Below are positions 44,162 to 53,466 of a DNA stretch of 64,000 bases, piece after piece; the stretch's first letter is position 1; every line of letters starts with the position of its first letter. The position numbers were made by a program, and so were the translations under genes. The notes below the pieces were generated by a model. That model had not been told where the DNA came from and searched no databases. It saw nothing but the letters and a program-made list of their open reading frames with translations. This DNA is from RGIG1681 sp964646345 (lineage in GTDB: Bacteria; Bacillota; Clostridia; Christensenellales; UBA1242), in NCBI GenBank assembly GCA_964646345.1, contig CAZYDU010000005.1:1-64000 (forward strand), in the 5' to 3' direction.

Positions 44162-44620
44162 ATGTTTAGTGAAGAAGAAAGAAAAGAATATATTGAAGAC
44201 GGTTTAACAGATGAAGAAATTGATTTGCTAGAAAGTTCCTTGGCTATGAGTGAAACCATAAAAATGATTCCAGACGACATCGAAACATTTCTGGAAGAAT
44301 ATAAAGCAAAAATTCCTGCTGATACTCTTAATGGCATGAAAGCTTTGGTTTATGCAGCGGAAAAGGAGCCAGCATTTTTCAAAAAACTCATGGCTCTTGA
44401 TATTGCACTAGATTATGATATAAGCAAAAATAATGGCAATGAGCAAAAACAAATTCCAGTGCTTGAAGGTTTAACTGATGAAGAATATGAAACCGCTAAG
44501 AAAAACTATAAAAACACGTTATCAAAGCTCACAGAAAGTGATAGAAACGAGTTTTTAAAGTTAATGGTTAATTTAACATCAGAACAAAAAACCGATATGA
44601 TTGAAAGATTAAAAGGTTAA
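44162..44620 (+). CDS. 152-aa helical protein, paralogue of the protein at 40679-41023
   Basis: Acidic, all-helical in appearance. Residues 2-84 align with residues 26-110 of the 114-aa protein on the minus arm. A second GLTDEE motif (LEGLTDEEYETAKKNYKN, about residues 101-118) echoes the first at 14-19, suggesting an internal duplication in the longer form. AGGAGA precedes the ATG. Its position behind the 254-aa gene mirrors the order of the minus arm. Confidence 0.7.
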   Translation: MFSEEERKEYIEDGLTDEEIDLLESSLAMSETIKMIPDDIETFLEEYKAKIPADTLNGMKALVYAAEKEPAFFKKLMALDIALDYDISKNNGNEQKQIPVLEGLTDEEYETAKKNYKNTLSKLTESDRNEFLKLMVNLTSEQKTDMIERLKG

Positions 44621-44629
44621 AATAAACAA

Positions 44630-44659
44630 AAAAGGGTAGCATGTGCTACTCTTTTTTTT
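44630..44659 (+). terminator. Terminator of the plus arm
   Basis: The GGGTAGC-ATGT-GCTACTC stem with A/T flanks and a run of eight T. The core GTAGCATGTGCTACTC is identical to that of the gyrBA terminator at 40422-40450. Confidence 0.85.
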
Positions 44660-44682
44660 GTGTTTATGATGTATTTTGTTCT

Positions 44683-44994
44683 GTCATCTCGACCGAAGTG
44701 GAGAGATCTCTTTGGGAAAACGACCACTTCCTATCGGGGGGATTTCTCGACTGCACTACGTTCTGCTCGAAATGACACGGAAAAAGGGTGTGTCATCTCG
44801 ACCGAAGTGGAGAGATCTCTTTGGGAAAACGACCACTTCCTATCGGGGGGATTTCTCGACTGCACTACGTTCTGCTCGAAATGACACGGAAAAAGGGTGT
44901 GTCATCTCGACCGAAGTGGAGAGATCTCTTTGGGAAAACGACCACTTCCTATCAAGGGGACTTCTCGACTTCGCTAAGCTCCGCTCGAAATGAC
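44683..44994. repeat. Tandem array of three copies of the dispersed repeat (109-bp unit)
   Basis: Units start at 44683, 44792 and 44901 with GTCATCTCGACCGAAGTGGA. The first two (44683-44791 and 44792-44900) read as identical over 109 bp: a 94-bp element plus the spacer ACGGAAAAAGGGTGT. The third (44901-44994) diverges in its right half and lacks the spacer. Each element ends TCGAAATGAC, the near-complement of its start. The short frames inside are repeat-derived and look non-coding. This fills the 443-bp gap between the helical gene and sbcC. Confidence 0.92.
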
Positions 44995-45027
44995 ATAAAA
45001 TATAATATATCATTTAAAATAACACGA

Positions 45028-45063
45028 CAAAAACACGAAACTGTTTTAGTTCCGTGTTTTTGT
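45028..45063 (-). terminator. Terminator of sbcDC
   Basis: AAAAACACG-AAC pairs with GTT-CGTGTTTTT around a T-rich loop. On the minus strand it directly follows the sbcC stop and runs into T-rich sequence. Confidence 0.75.
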
Positions 45064-48000
45064 CTACAAACTATGTTCAAGTTTTAGTTTTGTTCCGTTA
45101 TTGTCTTTTGTTACAATAACTTTATTTTTTATTGATTCTTCCAATTCGCTTACGTGTGAGATTAATCCAATTTTAAGGTTTTGGCTTTCGAGCTTATAAA
45201 GTGAATTAATAACAACCGAGCAAAGTTCGTTATCAAGTGTTCCAAATCCTTCGTCTAGGAAGAAGAAGTCCATACTCCTAGTTGAGAGCATTGAGATTGC
45301 ATTTGATATTGATAGTGCTAAGCTCAAACTTACAACAAAGGTTTCGCCACCTGAAAGTGTGCTGGCTGGTCTAGTTTTTCCATCGTTAAAGTTATCTTCA
45401 ACAAAGAATTCTTTATTTTCAAACTTTAAGGTGTATCTGCCGTCCATTAAAATTTCAAGTTTTTGGTTAGCACTGCTGGTTATTTCTTGCAAATATTCTT
45501 CGCAAACAAATTCTGCAAGAGCTTTGCCCCTTAAAACACTTGAAAGTTCTTTCACTAGGTCAAGTTTATGTGTGAAAATTTCAAGATTAGAAGAAATTTC
45601 TTTGAGTTTTTGGTTATCTACGGCAAGTCTTTCAAGTTCTGCACCGAGTTTTCCTATGGTTTCGGATAAATCTTTAACTGTTTCATTTAGTTTAGCAATT
45701 TCTTTTTCGGTGTTATTAAGTTCTTCTGTATTGATTTCTTGCAGATTTTCTTCTTCTAGTGATTTTTTCTGCATTTCAAGAACTTTACATTCGTTATTGT
45801 AGTCGTTAACTTTTTCTTGTTTGAGCTTTAAAGTGCTGTTATCCATAAAGCAATTTTCAAGTTCGCTAAAATCTGAAAATCCGTTATTTTCAAGTGATGC
45901 AGTAATTTTGGAATTAAGTATTTCAATCTCGGCATTTTTTGAATCTAGAATTGATTGACTAACTGTGTAATCGTTTTCAATTCTTGATAAGGCTTCTTTG
46001 TTTGTTTCAAAAAGCGATTGCTTTTCTGCATATTCGGCTCGAAGTTGTTTTATTGCATTTTCGGTTTGCACTTTTTCGTCTTCAACCGAAGCTCCTTCAG
46101 GAACTCCACTAGCAAGAATTTTTGTGTTTAGACCTGCGATAGTTTGCTCGCTTGTTTCAATTCGTTCTTGCATTAACATCATGTCAGATTTGAGTTTTTC
46201 AATAAGAACATCAGATTTTGATTTTTGAGAAATAAGTTCAAATTGTTGGTCTTTGAGTTTTGCCCTATTTTCTTTTTTATCGTCTATCAAAAGTTCAATA
46301 TTTTTGCCTTCAGCAATTTGCTTTTTAAACTCTGACAAGTTTTTATATTTTTCATTTACGTTAATTATTACAAATTCTCGTTCGGCTTTTTTCTTTTGCA
46401 AAGTGTAAGATATATCCGTTAAGCTTTCGAGATAAGATTCATAAATTGTGAGTCTTGACCCAGCTTGCACTTTATTGATTAATGCTTGTTTTTCGTCTTC
46501 ACGAACGGTATCCTGCAAATCAATCAAGTTCTCCAAACTTACAACGGTATTTTGGAGCAATCCATAGAGTTTTTTGAAATTTTCGGCACTTTCGTCATTA
46601 CTGTCAACAAATTTCAAATATAAAGAATCTTTACCGTTATGCAAGTTTTCAATCTCAGCATTGTTTTTCGTGATTTGATTTTTTTCAAACTCGATTCTCG
46701 ACTTGAAAGATACGAGACTTGCTAAAATTTTATCACGCTCAAAACGTAAATTTTTTAGCCTTACTTTATTGCTCTTTATTTCACTTTCAATAGGCGAAAA
46801 ATCAGTTTTTTCGGCATAGATTTTAGTTTGTACATTCGATGAGCAAACAGGGCATGAGTCGCCGACCTGCAAATGTTCCGAAATCATTGAAATTACATTT
46901 TCGCCCAAAAGTTCTTCACGAGCTTCTTGATTTGACTCAAGTTCAACTTCTTTTTTTGCAATCATGCTTTCAATATTGTTTAAATTAGCTTGCTCTTGTG
47001 TGATTGTTTCGTTGATTTGCTCGATTGTCATTGTTCTTGCTTCGCTGTCAGCAATAAGCCTAGCAATAAGCCTATCAATGTTTTCAAGTTCTTGGTTTAC
47101 TTCACGCATGTTTTCAAGTTGTTTGTCACAACTGCGGAGTTTTGTGAAATTATTTGAATCAGAATCTTCAAAGGCAACTTCAATAGAATTTTCAATCTTT
47201 TCTTGACTTTGTCTTAGATGTTTTTCTTTTGCAATGGCTTCGTTATAATCTTCATGAGCTTGCTTGATGTCTGCATTTGTTTGGTCAATTAGTTTTCCAA
47301 GAGAAAACAAAACTTCGTCAAGCAATATGATTTCACTTTCAACCCCTTTGGTTTGTTCTAAGGCATAGGTTAGTTCGACATCAGCTTTGTTAGTATCAAT
47401 AAAATCGTCAATCTCATCAATTTGTTCTTGAAGTTTTGCAATATTGTTTTCAAGATACTCATTGTTTTGACTTTCCGATTCAACTTCTTTTTGTTTTGAA
47501 GATATTGCATCTTTTGCTTCTTGTTTTTTCTTTTCAGCAATCTTGATTTCTTCATCAAGTCTTACAAGTTCAGTTAATTTTCCAAGTTTGCTATTAAGTT
47601 CAATAATTCTGTCATCAAAAATAGTTTTTATATCATTAAAATGGGTTTCAGACTCAACAACTTGGCTCGCTTTTTTTAGTTTTAATTCGCCAAGTTCTGT
47701 TATTTTATTGGTTAACTCTTTTGCGTCACTTTCGTCTTTTTTAAGCTTTTCAAAATCGGTTTTTAATTGGTTGGCGGTTTGGCTTTTTTCAATTTCTTGT
47801 TGCACTAAGAGCATTTCATCTTTTTTGGTTTCTAGTTCATTTAACTTGCCTGTGATTTCTGATAATGTTTTAAGTTTTTCAAGTGTTTGTTTTTGCTCGC
47901 CCCAAGAACTTGATAACCTTTGAAGCTCGTTTGAAGCAAGTTCATATTCTTGTTTTTTGCCAGCAAGCTCAGTTGTTAAACTTTCAAGTTTTTCGTCAGT

Positions 48001-48630
48001 TGCATAGTCAACCATAGTCTTGCTTGCAGAAAGAGTGGATACTTGTTTATCAAATTCGTTTAGCTTGTTTTTTACTTTTTGCATAAGCTCATCGCCATAT
48101 TGGGAAAGATTGAAAATATTGCTCATAATTTCAGTTCTCTCACTAGGCTTTGCTTGCAAAAATGCTGAGAATTCGCCTTGTGGGAGAGCGATGCATTTTG
48201 CAAATTCATTAACGCCAAGCCCAACTATCCCAAAAATTTTGTCATTAACTTTTGTTGTGCCTTGTTCGATTAATTTTTTGTCTTCGCCATCAAGTTCATA
48301 TAATTCTGCATCTGAATCAATATCTTTGCCGTTTTTCTTTTTGCTAAATGTTCGGGTAATTTCGTAGATTTTATCCTTCCCAGAATTTAGCATTGAAAAT
48401 CTAAATGTTACTGTCGCTTTTGAACATTTTGTGTTGATAAAATCTATATTTTGTTTGGTTCTTTCGACCTTGCCGTACAAACTTAAAGTTATGGCATCTA
48501 AAATTGTGGACTTTCCGCTTCCAGTTTTGCCAAAAATTCCAAACACTCCGCCGGTTAGACTTTCAAAATCAAGTTCTTGTTTCGTTTCAAAGCTATTTAA
48601 TCCTTCAATTACGAGTTTAATTGGTTTCAT
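45064..48630 (-). CDS. sbcC: Exonuclease subunit SbcC (Rad50-like ATPase)
   Basis: 1188 aa, somewhat longer than typical (1000-1130). N-terminal Walker A GKTGSGKST at 34-42, long coiled coils, and the zinc-hook motif CPVC (in GDSCPVCSSNV) near the middle. C-terminal signature TLSGGETFVVSLSLALS and Walker B FFFLDEGFGTLD. With SbcD it forms an ATP-dependent nuclease that cuts hairpins and processes DNA ends. This is of interest near large palindromes such as that at 35726-35769. It starts 14 bp inside the end of sbcD. Confidence 0.95.
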   Translation of the reverse strand: MKPIKLVIEGLNSFETKQELDFESLTGGVFGIFGKTGSGKSTILDAITLSLYGKVERTKQNIDFINTKCSKATVTFRFSMLNSGKDKIYEITRTFSKKKNGKDIDSDAELYELDGEDKKLIEQGTTKVNDKIFGIVGLGVNEFAKCIALPQGEFSAFLQAKPSERTEIMSNIFNLSQYGDELMQKVKNKLNEFDKQVSTLSASKTMVDYATDEKLESLTTELAGKKQEYELASNELQRLSSSWGEQKQTLEKLKTLSEITGKLNELETKKDEMLLVQQEIEKSQTANQLKTDFEKLKKDESDAKELTNKITELGELKLKKASQVVESETHFNDIKTIFDDRIIELNSKLGKLTELVRLDEEIKIAEKKKQEAKDAISSKQKEVESESQNNEYLENNIAKLQEQIDEIDDFIDTNKADVELTYALEQTKGVESEIILLDEVLFSLGKLIDQTNADIKQAHEDYNEAIAKEKHLRQSQEKIENSIEVAFEDSDSNNFTKLRSCDKQLENMREVNQELENIDRLIARLIADSEARTMTIEQINETITQEQANLNNIESMIAKKEVELESNQEAREELLGENVISMISEHLQVGDSCPVCSSNVQTKIYAEKTDFSPIESEIKSNKVRLKNLRFERDKILASLVSFKSRIEFEKNQITKNNAEIENLHNGKDSLYLKFVDSNDESAENFKKLYGLLQNTVVSLENLIDLQDTVREDEKQALINKVQAGSRLTIYESYLESLTDISYTLQKKKAEREFVIINVNEKYKNLSEFKKQIAEGKNIELLIDDKKENRAKLKDQQFELISQKSKSDVLIEKLKSDMMLMQERIETSEQTIAGLNTKILASGVPEGASVEDEKVQTENAIKQLRAEYAEKQSLFETNKEALSRIENDYTVSQSILDSKNAEIEILNSKITASLENNGFSDFSELENCFMDNSTLKLKQEKVNDYNNECKVLEMQKKSLEEENLQEINTEELNNTEKEIAKLNETVKDLSETIGKLGAELERLAVDNQKLKEISSNLEIFTHKLDLVKELSSVLRGKALAEFVCEEYLQEITSSANQKLEILMDGRYTLKFENKEFFVEDNFNDGKTRPASTLSGGETFVVSLSLALSISNAISMLSTRSMDFFFLDEGFGTLDNELCSVVINSLYKLESQNLKIGLISHVSELEESIKNKVIVTKDNNGTKLKLEHSL

Positions 48631-49792
48631 TTTCTTCTCCTTTACATTCCACGAACATTTGTGTTAAATCGTCACTTGGTTCAGTTCCACGAACGGTTTT
48701 ATAAAATTCAGAAAATAAATCAACATCATTTAATTTAATTCTTTTTGTGCTTGATTGAGTTTGATACGCTCCAGCAGGTCTTGTTAGAGAAATATTACTA
48801 ATACAAGGGAAGTCTTTTTTTAAAGCTTTAATGCTAGATGCTGAGAGTGGTTCGTTTTGGATAATTTCGAGTTCTACAATGTCTAAATTATCGTAGTTTA
48901 AAAGCTTGTCGCTAGCATCTTCGATTGATGTAGCTTGCACTTTTTCGTATTTTGCTGGATTTTGAAGCGGAATAGTTTTGATATTTACAAGTTTTCCATT
49001 TTCGCTTTCAAAAACATTAACGCTTAGGTCTTTGTTTTTGATATTTAATTTCGTGATTGCTCCAGAATAAAATACGTTGTCTCCAAGGTCCTGGCATGAA
49101 TGAATATGCCCAAGTGCGGTGTAACTAGCTTTTGGCAACATATTCTTTGGTACTGCGAGTAAATCTCCAACTTTGACAGTTCCTTCGTTTGTTTTTGACC
49201 CAACCATAAATAAATGCGAAACAAAAATATTGAAGTTGTCGTCATTAAATGCACTTGCACTAATTTTTGCCCACTCTTGAACCTTTTCAGCATAAGATAA
49301 TTCTGAATCAACTTTTTCAGAAATTCGGGTTTCGCTTGGATAAGGAAGGTAGGCGATTGTTGCAAGGTCTTCGTTTTCGGTTTTCTTGATTCTAATGTGT
49401 CCTTTTCCAGTTTCAACAACTTGAATAGCGGTGTTTTTTACAAAAGAATTTTCTTTGAGTTTATCCAAAGAACTTACAAGTGCAATATTATGTTTGCTTG
49501 CAAGTGGAAGACCAGCTGAAAGTCTTGTTGGGTCGTCATGGTTTCCAGCAAGCACAAAAATAAATCTATCTCCACCATTTGATAGTTTTTGTATTGCATC
49601 AAAAAATAGTTCTTCAGCTTCAGCAGAAGGACTTGCGGTATTGAAAACATCTCCAGCGATAATCACGCAATCAATATTTTCATGGTTAGCTATTGATTCA
49701 ATTTCTTCAAGAGTTCTTTTTTGTTCGATTAGTCTATCCCTGCCATTGGTTTTAGCACCAAGATGCCAGTCGGCTGTATGCAAAAATTTCAT
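48617..49792 (-). CDS. sbcD: Exonuclease subunit SbcD (Mre11-like nuclease)
   Basis: 391 aa. Metallophosphoesterase motifs: TADWHLGA (residues 6-13), IAGDVFNTASPS, AGNHDD, and ALGHIHSCQ. It is the Mn-dependent nuclease partner of SbcC and overlaps its gene by 14 bp, indicating co-translation. TAGGAGA lies 5 nt before the ATG. The C-terminal 100 residues form the capping and SbcC-contact domain. Confidence 0.95.
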   Translation of the reverse strand: MKFLHTADWHLGAKTNGRDRLIEQKRTLEEIESIANHENIDCVIIAGDVFNTASPSAEAEELFFDAIQKLSNGGDRFIFVLAGNHDDPTRLSAGLPLASKHNIALVSSLDKLKENSFVKNTAIQVVETGKGHIRIKKTENEDLATIAYLPYPSETRISEKVDSELSYAEKVQEWAKISASAFNDDNFNIFVSHLFMVGSKTNEGTVKVGDLLAVPKNMLPKASYTALGHIHSCQDLGDNVFYSGAITKLNIKNKDLSVNVFESENGKLVNIKTIPLQNPAKYEKVQATSIEDASDKLLNYDNLDIVELEIIQNEPLSASSIKALKKDFPCISNISLTRPAGAYQTQSSTKRIKLNDVDLFSEFYKTVRGTEPSDDLTQMFVECKGEENETN

Positions 49793-49830
49793 GAGATTCT
49801 CCTAAAAATTTCTAAATTAAATTTTTGTTG

Positions 49831-49859
49831 TTGAAATTTTATTTTATTAGTGTTATTAT
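49831..49859 (+). promoter_or_regulatory. Promoter of the dnaD-like gene
   Basis: TTGAAA, a 17-bp spacer and TATTAT, downstream of the sbcD start. The leader is about 42 nt. Confidence 0.7.
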
Positions 49860-49907
49860 AATCTTGTTTAGTAAATAAATCAAATAAAATCTTTGGGGGT
49901 TGCGATT

Positions 49908-51353
49908 TTGGCACTTTGTTCTTATTCTAGTAGACTTGCTATGGACGGCTATACGGTTATTGATAATACATTCCTGAATGAATTTTTGCCACAAGCAACT
50001 GGCGAAGATGTCAAAGTGTATTTGTATGGCTTAAATTTATGCTCAAATCCAAACAATGACGATAATTCTTTGGATACAATGTGCAAGATTTTGTGCTTAA
50101 GTGAAGATGAAATATTAAAATCTTTTGCTTACTGGCAAGAAATGGGACTTGTTCAAGTGGTTTCAACAAATCCGTTAGAAGTTAGATTTTTGCCTATCAA
50201 AACAAGAAGTGGTAGCTCAAAAATTAGAAATAAAGAAAAATATACTGATTTTAATACTCAAATTCAAGCTGTGATTTCAGGCAGAATGATTACACCAACC
50301 GAGTTTAATGAATATTATTCTTTAATTGAAACTTATCATTTTGAACCGGAAGCTCTTGTTATGATTGCAAAATATTGCACAACAAGAAAATCAACGTCAA
50401 TAGGGTATCCATATATTTTGGCGGTTGCAAGAAATTATGCTGATGAAGGATTGAAAACTATTGAAGCTGTGGAACAAAAATTTATTGAATACGAGCAAAA
50501 CTCGGAAGAAATAAAACGAGTTCTTTTAGCATTGGGATTAAAACGTGAGGCTGATATTGAAGAAAGAAACTTATATTTAAAATGGAACAACAATTTTGGT
50601 TTTTCTAACGGAACTATTGTGGAAGTTGCTAAATCATTAAAGAAAAAAGGTGGGTTTAATAAGCTTGATGTCCTATTAACCAAATATTATGAGCAGAAAC
50701 TATTTACCATTGAAGAAATTTCCGAGTTCTCAGTAAGGCAAGATGAGTTGTTTGAAATTGCAAAAGTTGTTTCAAAAAATCTTGGATTATATTATCAAAA
50801 TCTTGAAAATGTTGTTGATATTTATATTTCAGACTGGATTAATAAAGGCTATGATGCTGAAACTTTGGTTCAAATTTCACTGTATTGTTTCAAACAAAGT
50901 TTGCGTACATTAGATGCAATGAACACAGTTGTGCAAAAATTCTTTAAGCTCGGTTTGGTGTCGTCAAATTCTATTGAGCAATATATTTCTTTAATTGTTA
51001 AAGCAGATGAGCAGATTAAAGTTATTCTAGATAGCGTTGGTCTTGTTCGTTCTGTGTCAAGTTATGATAGGGAATTTTACAAAGTTTGGACTAATAATTG
51101 GAATTTTTCGGACGAGCAAATTTTGATTGTTTCAGCTTCATGCAAGGGCAAGTCTAATCCAATGACATACTTAAACAAAGTTTTGGCTAGTTTAAATGAG
51201 AATAATATAAAAACAAATGGTGGCATCGAAAAATATTTAAAATCAATGACCGGGTCTAAGAGTGAAGCTCAAAAACCAGACTTTTCAACAAGAAACTACT
51301 CGTCAGAAGAAATGAATGCACTCTTTGATTCGTTAGATGACATAGAAATTTAA
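49908..51353 (+). CDS. DnaD/DnaB-like replication initiation protein
   Basis: 481 aa from a TTG start at 49908, chosen because GGGGG lies 8 nt upstream; an in-frame TTG at 49893 would overlap that site. The N-terminal 100 residues look like a winged helix (VKVYLYGLNL, LCLSEDEILKSFAYWQEMG, LVQVV), as in DnaD. Two copies of a DnaD_2-type helical domain follow (about 120-230 and 300-440), each with a Y...W..NFGFS- or W..NWNFSDEQI-like motif, as in primosomal loaders. It probably helps recruit the replicative helicase, together with the ATPase encoded 12 bp downstream. Confidence 0.85.
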   Translation: MALCSYSSRLAMDGYTVIDNTFLNEFLPQATGEDVKVYLYGLNLCSNPNNDDNSLDTMCKILCLSEDEILKSFAYWQEMGLVQVVSTNPLEVRFLPIKTRSGSSKIRNKEKYTDFNTQIQAVISGRMITPTEFNEYYSLIETYHFEPEALVMIAKYCTTRKSTSIGYPYILAVARNYADEGLKTIEAVEQKFIEYEQNSEEIKRVLLALGLKREADIEERNLYLKWNNNFGFSNGTIVEVAKSLKKKGGFNKLDVLLTKYYEQKLFTIEEISEFSVRQDELFEIAKVVSKNLGLYYQNLENVVDIYISDWINKGYDAETLVQISLYCFKQSLRTLDAMNTVVQKFFKLGLVSSNSIEQYISLIVKADEQIKVILDSVGLVRSVSSYDREFYKVWTNNWNFSDEQILIVSASCKGKSNPMTYLNKVLASLNENNIKTNGGIEKYLKSMTGSKSEAQKPDFSTRNYSSEEMNALFDSLDDIEI

Positions 51354-51365
51354 TATGGGGGATTT

Positions 51366-52310
51366 ATGGATTTTCGTCAAATTGATAGAGATTTGCAGAA
51401 AGAGTATAGCTATAAAAAAATGCAGGAAGAAAAACAGGTTGCATCAAATTTAGCTCGTGCAAATTCTTGTGGAACTTATAAAAAACTCGATAATCTTGAA
51501 AGACAATTAGTTTTGGAATTATCAAAATGCAAATCTAAAAATGAAACATACAAAAACATAAAACAAAATCTCGAAACCCTTAGAAAAGAAAAAATGGCAG
51601 TTCTTGCTAAACTAAAGTTAAAGCCAAGCGATTTAAAACCTAAATATAGTTGTCAAAATTGTGGAGATACTGGTTTTATTAATGGAAGGTTTTGTGACTG
51701 CTACAAAAAAAAGAGAAATGCGGAGTTAATCAAAGCGTTTGGGTTGTCTGCTAATAGTGAATGTGATTTTGATAAGTTTGATACTAAAATTTGTAAAAAC
51801 GCAAAACAAGCAGAAAATTTGCAAAAAATAGCAGAAATTCTAACAAAATGGTCGGATAAATATCCAAATAATGCAAAAAATAATATTATTATTGCTGGTA
51901 AAACTGGTGTAGGAAAGACTTATTTGTCTTCGTGCTTGGCGAATGAGTTTATGAAAAAAGACAAGAATGTGTGTTTTGTTTCAGCATTTGATTTAAATGA
52001 ATCATTTTTAAAGTATCACACGTCATTTGATAAAGACAAATCTTCATGGCTTGAGCCATTCATTGGTGCAGATATTTTATTTATTGATGATTTAGGAACA
52101 GAACCAGTTTTAAAAAATGTGACAAAGAATTATTTATACTTAATTATATCCGAACGTGAAAGGTTTAATAGGCCAATAGTAATCACAACAAATCTCATGC
52201 TTGATGAATTAAATAATCGTTATGATGAAAGAATTTGCTCAAGACTTTGCAATAAAAGAAATTCTAATCTAATCTTCATCGATGGTGAAGATTTGAGATT
52301 AACAAAATAA
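51366..52310 (+). CDS. DnaC/DnaI-type helicase loader ATPase
   Basis: 314 aa. An N-terminal helical part (1-90) leads to a zinc-binding-like cluster CQNCGDTGFINGRFCDC (Cys 96, 99, 110, 112), as in DnaI. The AAA+ domain has Walker A GKTGVGKT at 178-185, Walker B LFIDDLGTE and sensor TTNLMLDEL. DnaI loads the replicative helicase DnaC at the origin. Adjacent to the dnaD-like gene (12-bp gap), it forms the standard primosome pair. Confidence 0.93.
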   Translation: MDFRQIDRDLQKEYSYKKMQEEKQVASNLARANSCGTYKKLDNLERQLVLELSKCKSKNETYKNIKQNLETLRKEKMAVLAKLKLKPSDLKPKYSCQNCGDTGFINGRFCDCYKKKRNAELIKAFGLSANSECDFDKFDTKICKNAKQAENLQKIAEILTKWSDKYPNNAKNNIIIAGKTGVGKTYLSSCLANEFMKKDKNVCFVSAFDLNESFLKYHTSFDKDKSSWLEPFIGADILFIDDLGTEPVLKNVTKNYLYLIISERERFNRPIVITTNLMLDELNNRYDERICSRLCNKRNSNLIFIDGEDLRLTK

Positions 52311-52320
52311 AAATAAAAAC

Positions 52321-52352
52321 AAAAATCCTACTTGAAAGAAAGTAGGATTTTT
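52321..52352 (+). terminator. Terminator of the dnaD-like/dnaC operon
   Basis: AAAAATCCTACTT pairs with AAGTAGGATTTTT around a short GAAAG loop. Confidence 0.85.
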
Positions 52353-52409
52353 ATGTTAAATTGTAAAAATTAATTTTAAAATTAAAAATATTTACATTTT
52401 TGAATTGAA

Positions 52410-53324
52410 TTAATCAATTTTTCTTAGGTCCTTAAGTGATGTTGCAAAAGGAGTTCTCTCAGCATATTTCCAAAACAATCCACTGTATTTTGAGTTTAAA
52501 TTAATCCATGGTTTTCGGTTGCCGGAATAATGAATTACTTTTGGGTCTTTTTCACTTTCTTCATATTCAGCGAAAAGCCTTTGTGGGAGCGAATGGTAAA
52601 CATTGTCAATATCTTCAACAAAGTTCCATTTGCCGTCTAGGATTAAAACATCGTCCTTGCAAATATAGTTTAAAAGGTCTTGATCGTATTGAATCCATTT
52701 TTTAGAAGTTGCAAGGTCAAGGAGTTGTTTTTCGCTATAAAGTTCGTTGAATTTTTTAATGTTAAAAACCAAAACACCAGAAACAAAATAGTTGTCAAAA
52801 GATTTAATGCCTAGTTCTGTGATTCTGTATTTCGTTCTTTCGTAGTTATTGTTATAGCAATTCGCAATGCCTTCATAATCTCGAACTCCACCAATCATGT
52901 TTTTGCTGAAATCATTATCAAGAAGTTTTGCAATGTCGTCTTGAAAAACTAGGTCAGCATCGCAAAAAATTACATAGTCGTAATCTTGCATTAATGTTGG
53001 AACTAAAATTCTGAAATAAATTTCACTTGAATATTTTGTGTTGGTTGGTCTTGAGTCAAGATAAAATTTATAGCCATAAACACTTTGGCCTACATTTACA
53101 AATCTTATTGAAAAATTTGGGTGATTTTTTATTTGTGATAAAATTCTAAACTGATTTTCATCACTAACGCCTGTTGTCAAGATTACTATATCGTAATTTG
53201 TGCTAGCAGATGAGTGTTCAAGTATTGATGCAAGTTCTGTGCTGAGTAGTGGAATATATTTATCATTAGCTGAAAAGCAAACAGGTACATAATTTTGAGT
53301 GAAAACTGGCTTAATTTTTTCCAT
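52410..53324 (-). CDS. Family 8 glycosyltransferase (LgtC-like)
   Basis: 304 aa, cytosolic. Start VPVCFSANDKYIPLLSTELASI is typical of GT8 enzymes; the DxD metal site is FCDADLVF (Asp 122 and 124). Later YDQDLLNYIC and VIHYSGNRKPW (the HxxGxxKPW signature) are clear. These enzymes transfer galactose or glucose from the UDP-sugar, usually to surface glycans. It is a single gene, possibly drawing on UDP-glucose made through the phosphoglucomutase at 17 kb. Confidence 0.92.
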   Translation of the reverse strand: MEKIKPVFTQNYVPVCFSANDKYIPLLSTELASILEHSSASTNYDIVILTTGVSDENQFRILSQIKNHPNFSIRFVNVGQSVYGYKFYLDSRPTNTKYSSEIYFRILVPTLMQDYDYVIFCDADLVFQDDIAKLLDNDFSKNMIGGVRDYEGIANCYNNNYERTKYRITELGIKSFDNYFVSGVLVFNIKKFNELYSEKQLLDLATSKKWIQYDQDLLNYICKDDVLILDGKWNFVEDIDNVYHSLPQRLFAEYEESEKDPKVIHYSGNRKPWINLNSKYSGLFWKYAERTPFATSLKDLRKID

Positions 53325-53430
53325 AATTTTATTCTCCTATTATTATTTTATCAAATTCAAAAAAATATAGCAAATATATATAAAAATTTTAAAAAATTCG
53401 CTATAAAATAATTTTAATATCATTATTAAT

Positions 53431-53461
53431 AAAAAGAATTTCGCTTAGTCAAGCGAAATTC
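53431..53461 (-). terminator. Terminator of the radical SAM gene
   Basis: GAATTTCGCTT pairs perfectly with AAGCGAAATTC around AGTC; on the minus strand T-rich sequence follows. Confidence 0.85.
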
Positions 53462-53466
53462 CTGGG

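Noticed and set aside
44683..44994. CRISPR array
   Set aside because: The repeats are tandem with identical intervening sequence, not a short repeat with variable spacers, and no cas gene is present.
44660..45087. Several short proteins with CHLDRSGEISLGKRPL-like repeats
   Set aside because: They are translations of the tandem dispersed repeat; the arrays have no ribosome binding sites and the element is palindromic and non-coding.
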